Of a DNA stretch of 64,000 bases, positions 1 to 9,251 are shown piece after piece. The number at the start of each line of letters is the position of its first letter. Within the stretch, counting starts at the first letter, position 1. A model generated the notes under the pieces. The model had not been told where the DNA came from. It saw nothing but the letters and a program-made list of their open reading frames with translations, and searched no databases. The translations under genes and the position numbers were made by a program. This DNA comes from Corallococcus caeni (GTDB lineage Bacteria; Myxococcota; Myxococcia; Myxococcales; Myxococcaceae): the NCBI RefSeq assembly GCF_036245865.1, contig NZ_BTTW01000009.1, positions 186,001-250,000 on the forward strand, written 5' to 3'.

Positions 1-1390
1 CCACCGCGAGCATCGCGCTGGCACCGCCACACCCGGCGGCCATCGCCTGCTGGGAGGAGCTCGTCGCGGCGCTCGCCAGCGCGCCGGGGTCCTGTGGGGG
101 CTCGAACCCGGAGCCGCCGGTGGCGGTGAACCGCTCGCGCTCCCGCGCGTCGTCGGACGGGGCCTGCTTCGCCGCGACGGCCTGGGACTTGAGCGACGAC
201 GCGCTGGTGGAGAAGAAGGACAGCCGGTAGCTGGAGCCGGAGGACGGCTCAATGCCGAAGAAGCACACCAGCGGCACGCCCGAGGGCAGCACGTCCGGCG
301 CCGCCGGGTAGCCCGCGAAGCCGGACACCGACGCCAGCTCCTTGCCCGCCCCCGCCTTGCCGCTGGAGGACAGCGCGCGGACCCACAGCCGGTAGCCGGA
401 GCCGTCGCTGCGCGGCTGGTTGTAGAAGAGGTACAGGCTGCTGCCCGCGCGCACGAGCGCGGGCTGCGTGGCCCAGTCCCCGTCCTCCAGCACCCTCACC
501 GCGGAGCCGAAGCTGGAGCCGTTGAAGCGGCGGTACATCAGCCGTTCGGAGTTGTCCTTGTAGACCAGGTGCAGGCCGCCATTGCCGTCCGCCACCGCGC
601 TCATCGCGGCGCCGTGGTAGATGCCGTCGGAGAAGGCCGTGCGCGTGGAGGACCAGGTGGACACGGCCGCGCTGTCGTCGCGGATCCGGTAGTGCGTGGT
701 GTCGTGGCCGTCGTGCGAGCTCCACAGCATCATCAGCCGGCTGCCCAGGCTGATGAGCCGCCCGCCGCCGCGCTTGGAGATGTCACGCGCGAGCGCGGAC
801 TGCGTGCGGAAGGTGGAGCCGCCGTCGCTGCTCACGGAGATGGCCAGCGTGTTGCTGGCGTCCTTCTCCCGGAAGAAGGCCTGCACCCAGAAGCGGCCCT
901 TGGAGTCGCGCGCCAGCTCCGCGCGGTAGTACGCGGTGCTGGAGCTGGTGGAGTCGAAGACGCGCACGGGCTTGTCCGGCAGCCAGTGGTTCCGGGACGC
1001 GCTGTAGCGCCACCACTGGAAGTACACGTCGCGGGACGTGGAGCCGCCGATGCCCTGGCTGTCCGGCGTCTCCACCGCGTAGACGAGCGCCACGTCCCTG
1101 CCCACCGCCACCAGGTCCGCGCGGTCGTAGGTGGAGCCGTCGTGGATGACGCCCTCCTGCTTCCAGCTGCCGCCGCCGTTGTCGCTGCGGAACAGGCGCA
1201 GGCCGTGCCCGTCCTGTCCGCCCTGCTGCACGGCCGCGAGCAGCACGGAGCCCTCACTGCGGGACACGCGCACGATGTGCCGGTGCGCGGGCAACGTCAG
1301 CGCGTTGCCTCCCCGCACCGGGATGGCCGTGGGCGGTGTCGCCGCCGTCATGCCCGCCAGCAAGAGCCCTGTGAGTGCTGCCCAACCCAT
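1..1390 (-). CDS. Exported Asp-box (BNR) repeat protein, 3' end outside window
   Basis: The frame is open from ATG 1390 to the window edge (463 codons) with no stop. GGAGGGGG lies just upstream of the ATG. Residues 1-18 form a hydrophobic signal peptide, so the protein is exported. Two Asp-box motifs are visible, SDNGGGSW near residue 69 and SSDGGSTF near residue 187, which are the turns of sialidase-type beta-propellers. The last visible residues pass from a Ser/Gln-rich linker into a Gly-Cys-Gly-Gly and a hydrophobic stretch, which resembles the start of a myxobacterial C-terminal sorting/anchor segment; that part is inference because the end is cut off. No catalytic sialidase arginine triad was assigned, so substrate and activity are unknown. 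It follows the MFS gene on the same strand after 163 bases. Confidence 0.75.
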   Translation of the reverse strand, partial: MGWAALTGLLLAGMTAATPPTAIPVRGGNALTLPAHRHIVRVSRSEGSVLLAAVQQGGQDGHGLRLFRSDNGGGSWKQEGVIHDGSTYDRADLVAVGRDVALVYAVETPDSQGIGGSTSRDVYFQWWRYSASRNHWLPDKPVRVFDSTSSSTAYYRAELARDSKGRFWVQAFFREKDASNTLAISVSSDGGSTFRTQSALARDISKRGGGRLISLGSRLMMLWSSHDGHDTTHYRIRDDSAAVSTWSSTRTAFSDGIYHGAAMSAVADGNGGLHLVYKDNSERLMYRRFNGSSFGSAVRVLEDGDWATQPALVRAGSSLYLFYNQPRSDGSGYRLWVRALSSSGKAGAGKELASVSGFAGYPAAPDVLPSGVPLVCFFGIEPSSGSSYRLSFFSTSASSLKSQAVAAKQAPSDDARERERFTATGGSGFEPPQDPGALASAATSSSQQAMAAGCGGASAMLAV

Positions 1391-1553
1391 TCCCACCCCC
1401 TCCGTTGGATTCCTCGCTGGGAAGCTGGTCGGCGGGGAGGGGGGAAAGAAGCTGGGAAAAAGAGGTGTTGCCTGCTCGCCTGCTCCTCGACGGGGGCTGA
1501 CGCGGAAGCCTTGCCGCGGCGGGAGCGTCGTTTGCTGAACGTGGAGGGAGGCT

Positions 1554-3014
1554 TCAGCCGCGCGCCGCGGCCCTGCCGCCGATGTGTTCGCCCGCGTCCG
1601 GGCGCAGCCGGCGGAAGAGCGGCCCGGCCAGCGACGACACCATGCCGATGGCGAGGAACGGCAGGACGAAGCGGTCCGGCGTCAGGCGCACGTCACCGCC
1701 GCCGCGCGCCACGTGGAGCATCAGGCCGCCGAAGCTGATGCCCACGCTCAGCGCCATCTGCTGCGTCACCACGGCGATGGTGGAGCCGTTGCTCACCGCC
1801 TCCCGGGGGAGGTCCGCGTAGGCCACCGTGTTGGTGGCGGTGAACTGCAGGGAGCGCATGAAGCCGCTGCACACGAGCGTGACGATGATGAACGGGATGG
1901 GCGTCCCCAGCCCGAAGAAGGCGGGCACGGCCGTCAGCGCGGCGGTGAGCAGGTTGGAGGCGATGAGCGTCTGGCGGAAGCCCACGCGGCGGATGAGCGC
2001 GGGCGCCACCGGCTTGCACATGAAGGCGCCCAGCCCCGTGCCGATGGTGACGAGCCCCGCCTCCAGCGGCCCCCAGCCCAGGGCCACCTGGAAGAGCAGC
2101 GGCAGGAGGAAGGGCGTCGCCCCCAGGCCGATGCGCACCAGCGCGCCGCCCAACATGCTGGCGCGGAAGGTGTCCACCTGGAACAGGCGCAGGTTGAGCA
2201 CCGGGCGCGGCGTGCGCAGCGCGTGCCGCACGTAGGCGGCCAGCGCCCCGAGCGCGACCAGCGTGATGCCCACCTGCGCGGGCCACGGCACCAGGCCGAT
2301 GCCCACCGTCTCCGCCGCGCCCATCAGCGCGGTGATGGCGACCACGGCGATGGCGAAGCCCTTCGTGTCGAAGGGGCCGGGGTCCGGCTGCTTCAGCGGA
2401 GGCACGAAGCGCGCCACGGCCCACATGCCCAAGAGGCCCACCGGCACGTTGATGAAGAAGATCCACGGCCAGTCCGCGACGGCCAGGATGAAGCCCGCGA
2501 GCGGCGGCCCCAACAGCGGCCCCACCAGCGCGGGCATGGTGAACCAGCTCATCGCGGACACCAGCTTCTCGCGCGGCGCCGAGTTGACGACGATGAGCCG
2601 GCCCACGGGCGTCATCAGCGCGCCGCCCAGCCCCTGGAGCGTGCGGGAGGCGACGAGCTGCGCGAGCGACTGGGAGAAGCCGCACAGCACGGAGCCCGCG
2701 AGGAACACGACCATGGCGGTCATGAAGACGCGGCGCGGGCCGAAGCGGTCGGCGATCCACCCGCTCGCGGGCGCGAGCACCGCCAGCGCCAGGATGTACG
2801 ACGTCAGCGCGAGCTTGAGGTGGACGGGGTCCGTGCCGAACGCCACGGACAGCGTGGGCAGCGCGGTGGACAGCGCCGTGGAGTCCAGGAACTCCATGAA
2901 CAGCGCGCTGGCGACCGCGATGGAGGCCAGCCGGGTGCCTCGGGAGGAGGACGTGTGGGAAGGTCCGGTGGAAGCAGTCGCGGTGGAAACGGACACGTTC
3001 TTTTCTATGCGCAC
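1554..3014 (-). CDS. MFS multidrug exporter, DHA2/EmrB-like
   Basis: The 486-residue polytopic inner-membrane protein has hallmarks of proton-driven major facilitator drug exporters: LDST in the first helix (about residues 43-46), motif A SGWIADRFGPRR (about 84-95), and the antiporter motif C region GPLLGPPLAG (about 168-177). WIFFINVPVG follows, as is usual in the EmrB/QacA branch. About 14 hydrophobic segments fit DHA2 topology. The first in-frame start is GTG at 3014 with no clear ribosome site; GTG 2996, preceded by an AGAAAAG stretch, is an equal alternative. The N-terminal 25 residues are Ser/Thr-rich and probably cytoplasmic. The gene stands alone apart from the downstream Asp-box gene. 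Substrate cannot be read from the sequence. Confidence 0.9.
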   Translation of the reverse strand: MRIEKNVSVSTATASTGPSHTSSSRGTRLASIAVASALFMEFLDSTALSTALPTLSVAFGTDPVHLKLALTSYILALAVLAPASGWIADRFGPRRVFMTAMVVFLAGSVLCGFSQSLAQLVASRTLQGLGGALMTPVGRLIVVNSAPREKLVSAMSWFTMPALVGPLLGPPLAGFILAVADWPWIFFINVPVGLLGMWAVARFVPPLKQPDPGPFDTKGFAIAVVAITALMGAAETVGIGLVPWPAQVGITLVALGALAAYVRHALRTPRPVLNLRLFQVDTFRASMLGGALVRIGLGATPFLLPLLFQVALGWGPLEAGLVTIGTGLGAFMCKPVAPALIRRVGFRQTLIASNLLTAALTAVPAFFGLGTPIPFIIVTLVCSGFMRSLQFTATNTVAYADLPREAVSNGSTIAVVTQQMALSVGISFGGLMLHVARGGGDVRLTPDRFVLPFLAIGMVSSLAGPLFRRLRPDAGEHIGGRAAARG

Positions 3015-3165
3015 GCGGCACGGCGCCTGTCACGCCCGCGTGAAGGCCGCACCGAGCATCGCAGAAGTCCGCGTACTCCCAGCGCGAAGCGACGAGGGCT
3101 TCCGGTGAGGCTGGCGTCTGGCGGTCCGCAGGGCAGCCAGGCAGGCCCGCTGGCACCTAGGAGCC

Positions 3166-3705
3166 TCAGGGCTCCGGCGGTTCGTTCCGGGCGGCGTCCG
3201 CCAGCGTGCGGGCCTCTTCGCGCAGCTCATCCAGCCGGACGCGGTGGCGCTGGAGCATCGCGTCCACCTGTTCGACGCGGACCTTGTCCCCGCGCGCCTT
3301 CGCTTCCTGCCGCTCGCCTTCCAGCCGCGACACGTCCCGCCCCAGCAGCGTGGCGATGTGCTCCGTCTTCTCCAGCTTCCAGCGCGCCGTCTGGGGCTGC
3401 TCCTCCGCGATGGGGTCGTTCGCTTGCGGCGGCGCGTTGGCCACCTCCGGCTCCGGCGGCACGTCCCCGGGCGCGGGCGGCACCACCGTGGCGTGGGGCG
3501 GCGCGGGGTCCGGCGTCCGCACCGGCACCGCGCGCCTGGGCGACACCTGGGCCGCCGTCACCGAAGCGGGGCGCGGGTCCGGCGCCGGGGAAACGCCAGG
3601 GCCGGACGGGGCAGGCGCCTCGCGGGCCGGCCACAGCATCACGGCGCTGAGCGCGGCCACCAGCACGACCGCGCCCCCCAGCATCACCCGCTTGCGGTTC
3701 CGCAT
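3166..3705 (-). CDS. Single-pass membrane protein with C-terminal coiled coil, unknown function
   Basis: A 179-residue protein of no recognised family. Residues 2-6 are basic and about 8-24 hydrophobic, giving a membrane anchor or uncleaved signal. A Pro/Ala-rich linker follows to about residue 105. The C-terminal 70 residues are charged and heptad-like (KLEKTEHIATLLGRDVSRLE onward), predicting a coiled coil. It is the last gene of a minus-strand trio: its ATG lies 12 bases after the stop of the small lipoprotein gene, so co-transcription is likely. A role in the cell envelope as a partner of the two upstream lipoproteins is only an inference from this arrangement. Confidence 0.7.
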   Translation of the reverse strand: MRNRKRVMLGGAVVLVAALSAVMLWPAREAPAPSGPGVSPAPDPRPASVTAAQVSPRRAVPVRTPDPAPPHATVVPPAPGDVPPEPEVANAPPQANDPIAEEQPQTARWKLEKTEHIATLLGRDVSRLEGERQEAKARGDKVRVEQVDAMLQRHRVRLDELREEARTLADAARNEPPEP

Positions 3706-3717
3706 CGTCCAAACCCC

Positions 3718-4107
3718 CTACAACCGAAGGCGCCAGCCGTCACCCTGGCGCTCCACCCGGAAGAGGAACGGCTCCGAGCGCTCCGTTCCTCCCTGCGACA
3801 CGCGCGCCCGCACGAGCACCGCGTCCGGGTTACGACCATCCACCTTCGCGTCGAGCACGTCCACCAGCCCCAGGCCGTGCTCGCGCAGGTCCTTCACCGT
3901 CTCCTCGCACGGGGGCACGCCCTGCCCGGTCACCAGCAGGGGGCCCAGCACCGCGCAGTCCCCCGACGGCAGGGCCTGGAAGAAGCGGCGCACCACCGCC
4001 TCCCCGGCCTCCGCCTTGGAGGACGTCGTGGACGGACAACCGAGCACGCCGAGCACGCCGAGCACGGCCAGCCACAGCCCCACCGCGTGTCTCACCGCGC
4101 GTCCCAT
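3718..4107 (-). CDS. Small lipoprotein, unknown function
   Basis: A 129-residue lipoprotein: a basic N-terminus, a hydrophobic segment LWLAVLGVLGVLG and a lipobox Cys at about residue 24. The start ATG at 4107 was chosen over a longer open frame because it alone gives a proper signal peptide. The mature part has a single folded region including GEAVVRRFFQALPSGDC and ends FRVERQGDGWRLRL, a pattern like the small NTF2/DUF4878-like lipoproteins that open with a helix and close with a Trp-containing strand. It begins 7 bases after the stop of the larger lipoprotein gene, so the two are translated from one message. Lower confidence attaches to the fold than to the gene. Confidence 0.72.
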   Translation of the reverse strand: MGRAVRHAVGLWLAVLGVLGVLGCPSTTSSKAEAGEAVVRRFFQALPSGDCAVLGPLLVTGQGVPPCEETVKDLREHGLGLVDVLDAKVDGRNPDAVLVRARVSQGGTERSEPFLFRVERQGDGWRLRL

Positions 4108-4114
4108 CCGGCTT

Positions 4115-5017
4115 TCAGTAGCAGTTGGGCGCGAACAGCTCGTCGTCCGACGCGGACACGAACTGGTCATCGCAGTAGCCCGACGCCAGCACGTGGCCGT
4201 TGCGCACGCAGCCGTCGTGGTTGGTGGCGTCCAGCGTGTACTGCGTGTCGCCACCGCAGCCGCCGCCGCAGCGGCCGAAGCAGTTGCCCATCACCTTGGG
4301 GCGCGACCAGTGGTCGGGCTCGCCGCACACCCAGGTGCTGCCGTTCAGGTAGTACTCGTCGCCGCTGCACGTCGTGTGGTCACCCAGCTGGGCGATCTGC
4401 TGGTTGCGTGCGTTGTCGAAGCCGCCCACGTTGCAGTCGTGCTTCGCGTACGAGTACCAGTTGTACGTGCCGCCACAGCTGCCCGTGTTCTTGCCGCCGC
4501 ACTTCGCGTAGCTGCACAGCATCGTGTAGCCGCGGTTCTGCTCGCCCATCACCGTGCGCTTGAGCGTGACGCTGGTGGGCTGCTGCGCCCACAGGCCCAC
4601 CGCGCGGCGCAGGTACATGGCCTCCGGCGCGGCCGCGTCACCCTGGGGCAGCCCCTGGTTCAGCGCCCCGTAGAACGCGCTCAGCACCTGGCGGTCCTGC
4701 TCCACCACCTGCGTGTCCTGCGTGTTCGCGTCCGCGAAGCCGTCCAGCGTGGACACGCCCGACGCCGGGTCCATCAGGCCCGTCAGCGTCATGCCGTGCA
4801 TGCGCACCTCCAGGCGGTACACCCCGGGCTCCACCTCCCGCGAGGCGAAGGACACCGTCTGCCCGTCGTGCGCCCAGGTGCCCTCGGTCAGCCCCGTCCC
4901 GGCGGTGAGCGACAGCCCCTCGGGGGACGCCGGCGGGGCCTCCGTGCCCGCGCCACCACAGCCCCACAGCAGCAACGCCGCGACCGCACCACCCAGTGCC
5001 TTGCGCATCCGTTTCAC
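4115..5017 (-). CDS. Cys-rich lipoprotein with phospholipase A2-like NHDxC motif
   Basis: A 300-residue lipoprotein: signal peptide MKRMRKALGGAVAALLLWGC with lipidated Cys at about residue 20. Residues about 25-140 are a soluble N-terminal domain. From about 165 to the end the protein is rich in Cys, Gly and Asn, with repeated CGG turns that suggest several disulfides. TLDATNHDGCVRNGH near residue 265 resembles the calcium/His-Asp active-site helix of secreted phospholipase A2-like domains (CxxHDxC in the classical family), but the first Cys is not in the usual place, so enzymatic activity is only a suggestion. It is the first gene of a three-gene operon and its start diverges from the M3 peptidase gene across 215 bases. 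Confidence 0.72.
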   Translation of the reverse strand: MKRMRKALGGAVAALLLWGCGGAGTEAPPASPEGLSLTAGTGLTEGTWAHDGQTVSFASREVEPGVYRLEVRMHGMTLTGLMDPASGVSTLDGFADANTQDTQVVEQDRQVLSAFYGALNQGLPQGDAAAPEAMYLRRAVGLWAQQPTSVTLKRTVMGEQNRGYTMLCSYAKCGGKNTGSCGGTYNWYSYAKHDCNVGGFDNARNQQIAQLGDHTTCSGDEYYLNGSTWVCGEPDHWSRPKVMGNCFGRCGGGCGGDTQYTLDATNHDGCVRNGHVLASGYCDDQFVSASDDELFAPNCY

Positions 5018-5232
5018 CCTCCGGCCAGGACAACTTCCAAGAATTCGAGGCGAGCGCGGAATTACCGGGCGGCTGGACGGGACACAAGGCGGGGTGCGTC
5101 AGGGGGGGCGCCCGGGCATCCGGACGGTCCCGGAGGGCCGCCTGGCTGTTCACGGCGGACGGGCGCGGAGGGGCGCGGATGTGGCATGACGGGCCCGCGA
5201 AGCAGGTCGTTCCCCTTGTGGAGGAAGTCCCC

Positions 5233-7320
5233 TTGAAAATCCCCGCGCTCACCGTGGTGGCGGCGCTCGCCGCGACGGGTTGCTCCAACGGCAGCATCAC
5301 GCAGAACCGCGAGGCCATGGCCCGCGTGGCCGCAAACTCGGCGAAGCCCCAGGTGGCACCCACCAAGGGCTCGGAGCCGCTGGCCGGCACGCCGGACGCC
5401 TTCAAGGCCCTGTGCAAGGCGGACCTGGAGCGCGCGCAGGCGCAGGTGGCCGCGCTGAAGAAGCTGGACCCCAAGACGAACAGCCAGGGCGTCCTCAAGG
5501 CGTACGACGAGGCGCAGACGGCGCTCATCAACGCGGCCAACCGCTCCAGCCTCACGCACGAGGTGCACCCGGACGCCGCCATGCGCGACGCGTCCCGCGA
5601 GTGCGAGCAGCAGGTGGACGCGGCCAACGTGGCGCTGTCACAGGACCGCGGCGTCTATGACGCGCTGTCGCTGGTGGACCTGTCCAAGGCGGACGCGCCC
5701 ACGCAGTACTGGATGAGCCGCACGCTGCTGGACTTCCGCCGCGCGGGCGTGGACCGCGATGAAGCCACGCGCGCCCAGGTGAAGACGCTCAACGAGGAGA
5801 TCCTCAAGCTGGGCCAGCAGTTCGGGCAGAACATCGCGGAGGACACGCGCAGCGTGGCCTTCACGCCCAAGGACCTGGACGGCCTGCCGGAGGACTACAA
5901 GAAGGCGCACGCGCCCGGCGCGGACGGCAAGGTGGTCATCACCAGCAACTACCCGGACTACTTCCCGTTCATGACGTACGCGAAGAACGCGAAGGCGCGC
6001 GAGAAGCTGTGGCGCACCTACCGCCAGCGCGCGTTCCCCAAGAACCAGGCGGTGCTCGCGCAGCTCATCGAGAAGCGCGACGCGCTGGCGAAGCTCCTGG
6101 GCTACGACAACTACGCGGCCTTCACGACCGAAACGCGCATGACGCGCACGCAGCAGGCGGCGGCGGACTTCATCGACCAGCTGGCGCAGGCCACGGAGGC
6201 CCGCGCGAAGAAGGAGATGGCGGACCTGCTGGCGCGCAAGAAGAAGGACGTGAAGGGCGCCACCGCGGTGGAGCCCTGGGACCAGGACTACTACGAGGAC
6301 CGGCTGCGCGCGGAGAAGTTCGGGTTCGACTCGCAGGCGGTGCGGCCCTACCTGGAGTACGCGCGCGTGAAGGACGGCGTGATGGGCATCACCTCCAGCC
6401 TGTGGGGGGTGGCCTTCCAGCCGGTGAAGGACGCGAAGACGTGGCACGCCGACGTGGAGGCGTACGACGTGGTGGACAACGGCAAGCCGCTAGGCCGCAT
6501 CTACCTGGACATGCACCCGCGCGACGACAAGTACAAGCACGCGGCGCAGTTCGACCTCGTCACGGGTGAGGAGGGCAAGCGGCTGCCGGAGGGCGTGCTG
6601 GTGTGCAACTTCCCGCGCCCCGGCGACCTGATGACGCACGACGAGGTGGAGACGTTCTTCCACGAGTTCGGCCACCTGATGCACGCCATCTTCTCCGGCC
6701 ACCAGAAGTGGACGCCCATCTCCGGCATCTCCACGGAGCGCGACTTCGTGGAGACGCCGTCCATGCTGCTGCAGCAGTGGGCGGAGCAGCCGGAGGTGCT
6801 CAAGAGCTTCGCCAAGCACCACGAGTCCAACGAGCCCATCCCCGCGGAGCTGGTGGAGAAGCTGCGCGCGTCGAAGGAGTTCGGCCTGGGCCTGTACGCG
6901 CGCCGCCAGCTGTTCCTGTCCGCGGTGAGCCTCCAGTACTACTCGCGCGCGCCGGGCTTCGACACGTCCGCGGTGCTCTCCGAGCTGCAGAAGAAGCTGT
7001 CCCCCTTCCGCCACGAGTTCCGCGACGGCACCCACTTCGAGCTCGCCTTCGGGCACCTGGATGGGTACTCGGCCGCGTACTACACGTACCTCTGGTCCTC
7101 CGTCATCGCGAAGGACCTGGAGTCGAAGTTCCAGGAGGCCGGCTACCTGGACCGCGACACGGCCATGCACTACCGCAAGACGGTGCTGGAGCCCGGCGGC
7201 TCCAAGCCCGCCGCGGAGCTGGTGAAGGACTTCCTCGGCCGGCCGTACGCCTTCGAGGCCTACCGCGCGTACCTCGACGGCGCCCCGAAGACGACGGGCA
7301 CCGCGAAGGAAACGAAGTAA
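5233..7320 (+). CDS. M3-family zinc metallopeptidase lipoprotein (oligopeptidase)
   Basis: A 695-residue peptidase of the thimet oligopeptidase/Dcp family. The zinc site is complete: HEFGH at residues 477-481 and the third ligand in FVET, Glu507. These enzymes cleave short peptides inside a deep channel. Translation most likely begins at TTG 5233, because GAGGAA sits 5 bases upstream and the product then starts with a short signal MKIPALTVVAALAATGC and a lipobox; a longer in-frame extension to 4996 has no signal character. It is therefore predicted to be anchored to a membrane on the outside of the cytoplasm, unlike cytosolic M3 enzymes, and may digest peptides during predatory feeding or wall turnover (inference). 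A large hairpin follows 21 bases after the stop. Confidence 0.93.
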   Translation: MKIPALTVVAALAATGCSNGSITQNREAMARVAANSAKPQVAPTKGSEPLAGTPDAFKALCKADLERAQAQVAALKKLDPKTNSQGVLKAYDEAQTALINAANRSSLTHEVHPDAAMRDASRECEQQVDAANVALSQDRGVYDALSLVDLSKADAPTQYWMSRTLLDFRRAGVDRDEATRAQVKTLNEEILKLGQQFGQNIAEDTRSVAFTPKDLDGLPEDYKKAHAPGADGKVVITSNYPDYFPFMTYAKNAKAREKLWRTYRQRAFPKNQAVLAQLIEKRDALAKLLGYDNYAAFTTETRMTRTQQAAADFIDQLAQATEARAKKEMADLLARKKKDVKGATAVEPWDQDYYEDRLRAEKFGFDSQAVRPYLEYARVKDGVMGITSSLWGVAFQPVKDAKTWHADVEAYDVVDNGKPLGRIYLDMHPRDDKYKHAAQFDLVTGEEGKRLPEGVLVCNFPRPGDLMTHDEVETFFHEFGHLMHAIFSGHQKWTPISGISTERDFVETPSMLLQQWAEQPEVLKSFAKHHESNEPIPAELVEKLRASKEFGLGLYARRQLFLSAVSLQYYSRAPGFDTSAVLSELQKKLSPFRHEFRDGTHFELAFGHLDGYSAAYYTYLWSSVIAKDLESKFQEAGYLDRDTAMHYRKTVLEPGGSKPAAELVKDFLGRPYAFEAYRAYLDGAPKTTGTAKETK

Positions 7321-7341
7321 CGCTGTCGCTCGCATGAAGCG

Positions 7342-7387
7342 CCGCGCGCCGCCTGCCCCGTCCTCCGGGGCAGGAGTCGGCGCGCGG
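7342..7387. terminator. Large perfect two-part hairpin after the M3 peptidase gene
   Basis: An inner stem CCTGCCCCG/CGGGGCAGG with loop TCCTC is nested in an outer stem CCGCGCGCCG/CGGCGCGCGG, with only AGT unpaired at the junction. That is 19 pairs, nearly all G-C, beginning 21 bases after the stop at 7320. No T-run follows, so it is either a GC-type terminator, a barrier protecting the 3' end of the message, or a repeat element. Confidence 0.6.
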
Positions 7388-7568
7388 TGCCTTCCCGGTC
7401 CACGGGCGCTGCCCGGCCGCGGAACTCCCCTTCCCCACCCTGTCCCCCGCACATGCCCATCCCCGTCCCGGGGACGGAGCCCGGCGTCGCCCTGTCGTCA
7501 CGGGGGCGCTGGTGAGCGTCTTGCTTTGAAGCACGCCCACCGGGGCCCTTTCGAGGCCCGGAGGAGGC

Positions 7569-9251
7569 GTGCTCGAGGTGACGGCCTGCGGTCGGAGATG
7601 GCGGAAGGTGGGCCTCGCGGCGGCGGCGGTGGTGCTGGCCGTGAGCTGCAACGGGACGCCTCCCAAGGCGCGGGTGCTGCCGGGGCCGGACGCGCCCGGT
7701 CCCACGGATCCGCAGGACGCGCAGTGCCGTGCGGCGGCGCGCGACCCGGGCCGCGTCACGCTGCACCGCCTCAACCGCGCTGAATACAACAACACCGTGC
7801 GCGACCTCCTGGGCGACACGGGCTCGCCCGCGAGCGACTTCCCGCCGGACGACCACGGCTTCGGCTTCGACAACAACGCGGACGTGCTCAGCATGTCCCC
7901 GCTGCTGATGGAGAAGTACTCGCACGCGGCGCAAGCGCTGGTGGAGGCCGCGTGGGCGCGAGGCGCGTTCGGCGCCTGCGTGCTCGACCCCGCCAAACCG
8001 GAGGCGTGCGCGCGCCAGCTGTTGAAGACCTTCGCGCGCCGCGCCTGGCGCCGGCCCGTCACCGCCGAGGAGGTGGAGCGGCTGGTCGCGTTCGTCACGC
8101 TGGCCCGGCAGCAGGGGGACGCGCCGGAGGTGGGCGTGAAGCTGGCGCTGCGCGCGGTGCTGGTGTCGCCCCACTTCCTCTTCCGCGTGGAGCTGGACCC
8201 CTCTCCCGCGTCCACCGCGCCGCACCCGGTGAGCGACCTGGAGCTGGCCAGCCGCCTGTCCTACTTCCTCTGGAGCAGCATGCCGGACGAGGCGTTGTTG
8301 CAGGTGGCGGAGGGCGGCCACCTGCACGAGCCGGAGGTGCTGGAGGCGCAGGTGCGGCGCATGCTGGCGGACCCCAAGGCCCGCGCGCTGGTGGACAACT
8401 TCGCGGGCCAGTGGCTCTACACGCGCGCGTTGGACTCCGCGCAGCCGGTGTCGCGCTACGGCTTCGACGAACCGCTGCGGGACGCCATGCGCCAGGAGAT
8501 GCAGCTCGTCTTCCAGGAGTTCGTCACCGGCGACCACCGCCTCAAGGACCTGCTGGACGCGCCCTTCACCTACGTGAACGACCGGCTGGCCACGCACTAC
8601 GGCCTGCCCATGCCGGGCACCCAGACAATGACGCGCGTGGAGCTGACGGGCCACCCGGAGCGCGCGGGCCTCTTCGGGAAGGGCTCGCTGCTCACCGTCA
8701 CCGCCAACCCGGACCGCACGTCGCCGGTGAAGCGCGGCGTCTGGGTGCTGGAGCAGCTGCTGTGCAAGGCGCCGCCCCCGCCACCGCCCGACGCGGGCGG
8801 GCTGGCCCCGGCGGTGGACCCTACGCTCAACATCAAGGCGCGCATGGCGGAGCACCGCGCGAACCCGGGCTGCTCGGGCTGTCACGCGCTGATGGATCCG
8901 CTGGGCTTCGGCATGGAGAACTTCGACCCGGTGGGCCGCTGGCGCACGAAGGAGGAAGGCGGCGCGCAGGTGGACGCCAGCGGGGAGCTGCCCGGGGGCA
9001 AGACGTTCCAGGGCGTGGTGGAGCTGCGCGCGGTGGTGAAAGAGGACCCGGACCTGTCCGCGTGCATGACCCGGCACCTGCTCACCTACGCGCTGGGGCG
9101 CGGCGCGGAGGAAGAGGACCGCTGCACCGTGCGCGACATCTCCCAGCAGGCCGAAGGCCGGGGCGGACGGCTCACCGACTACATCCTCGCCATCGTCCGC
9201 AGCGACGCGTTCCTGCGGCGGCGCGGCGAGGCGGAGGCACCCAAGCCATGA
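7569..9251 (+). CDS. DUF1587/DUF1592/DUF1588/DUF1585 multidomain lipoprotein with CxxCH motif
   Basis: A 560-residue protein with the domain order of planctomycete/myxobacterial proteins: DUF1587 (LHRLNRAEYNNTVRDLLG, about 60-77), DUF1595/DUF1592 (LSYFLWSSMPDEALL, about 230-245; FAGQWLYTRAL), DUF1588 (GKGSLLTVTANPDRTSPVKR, about 375-394) and DUF1585 at the C-terminus. CSGCH at 435-439 is a c-type heme attachment motif within DNPGCSGCH-type context. The GTG start at 7569 is preceded by GGAGGAGG, and a lipobox lies at the end of VGLAAAAVVLAVSC. The function of this family is not established; heme binding suggests an envelope redox role. Its stop overlaps the start of the DUF1552 gene (ATGA), so the products are translationally coupled and probably act together. 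Confidence 0.9.
   Translation: MLEVTACGRRWRKVGLAAAAVVLAVSCNGTPPKARVLPGPDAPGPTDPQDAQCRAAARDPGRVTLHRLNRAEYNNTVRDLLGDTGSPASDFPPDDHGFGFDNNADVLSMSPLLMEKYSHAAQALVEAAWARGAFGACVLDPAKPEACARQLLKTFARRAWRRPVTAEEVERLVAFVTLARQQGDAPEVGVKLALRAVLVSPHFLFRVELDPSPASTAPHPVSDLELASRLSYFLWSSMPDEALLQVAEGGHLHEPEVLEAQVRRMLADPKARALVDNFAGQWLYTRALDSAQPVSRYGFDEPLRDAMRQEMQLVFQEFVTGDHRLKDLLDAPFTYVNDRLATHYGLPMPGTQTMTRVELTGHPERAGLFGKGSLLTVTANPDRTSPVKRGVWVLEQLLCKAPPPPPPDAGGLAPAVDPTLNIKARMAEHRANPGCSGCHALMDPLGFGMENFDPVGRWRTKEEGGAQVDASGELPGGKTFQGVVELRAVVKEDPDLSACMTRHLLTYALGRGAEEEDRCTVRDISQQAEGRGGRLTDYILAIVRSDAFLRRRGEAEAPKP

Noticed and set aside
1584..3650. Long plus-strand open frame opposite the MFS and neighbouring genes
   Set aside because: It spans several genes on the other strand, has Arg/His/Gln-rich low-complexity content and no motif. 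High third-position GC creates such shadow frames throughout the window, for example also opposite the TonB receptor and the ABC permease.
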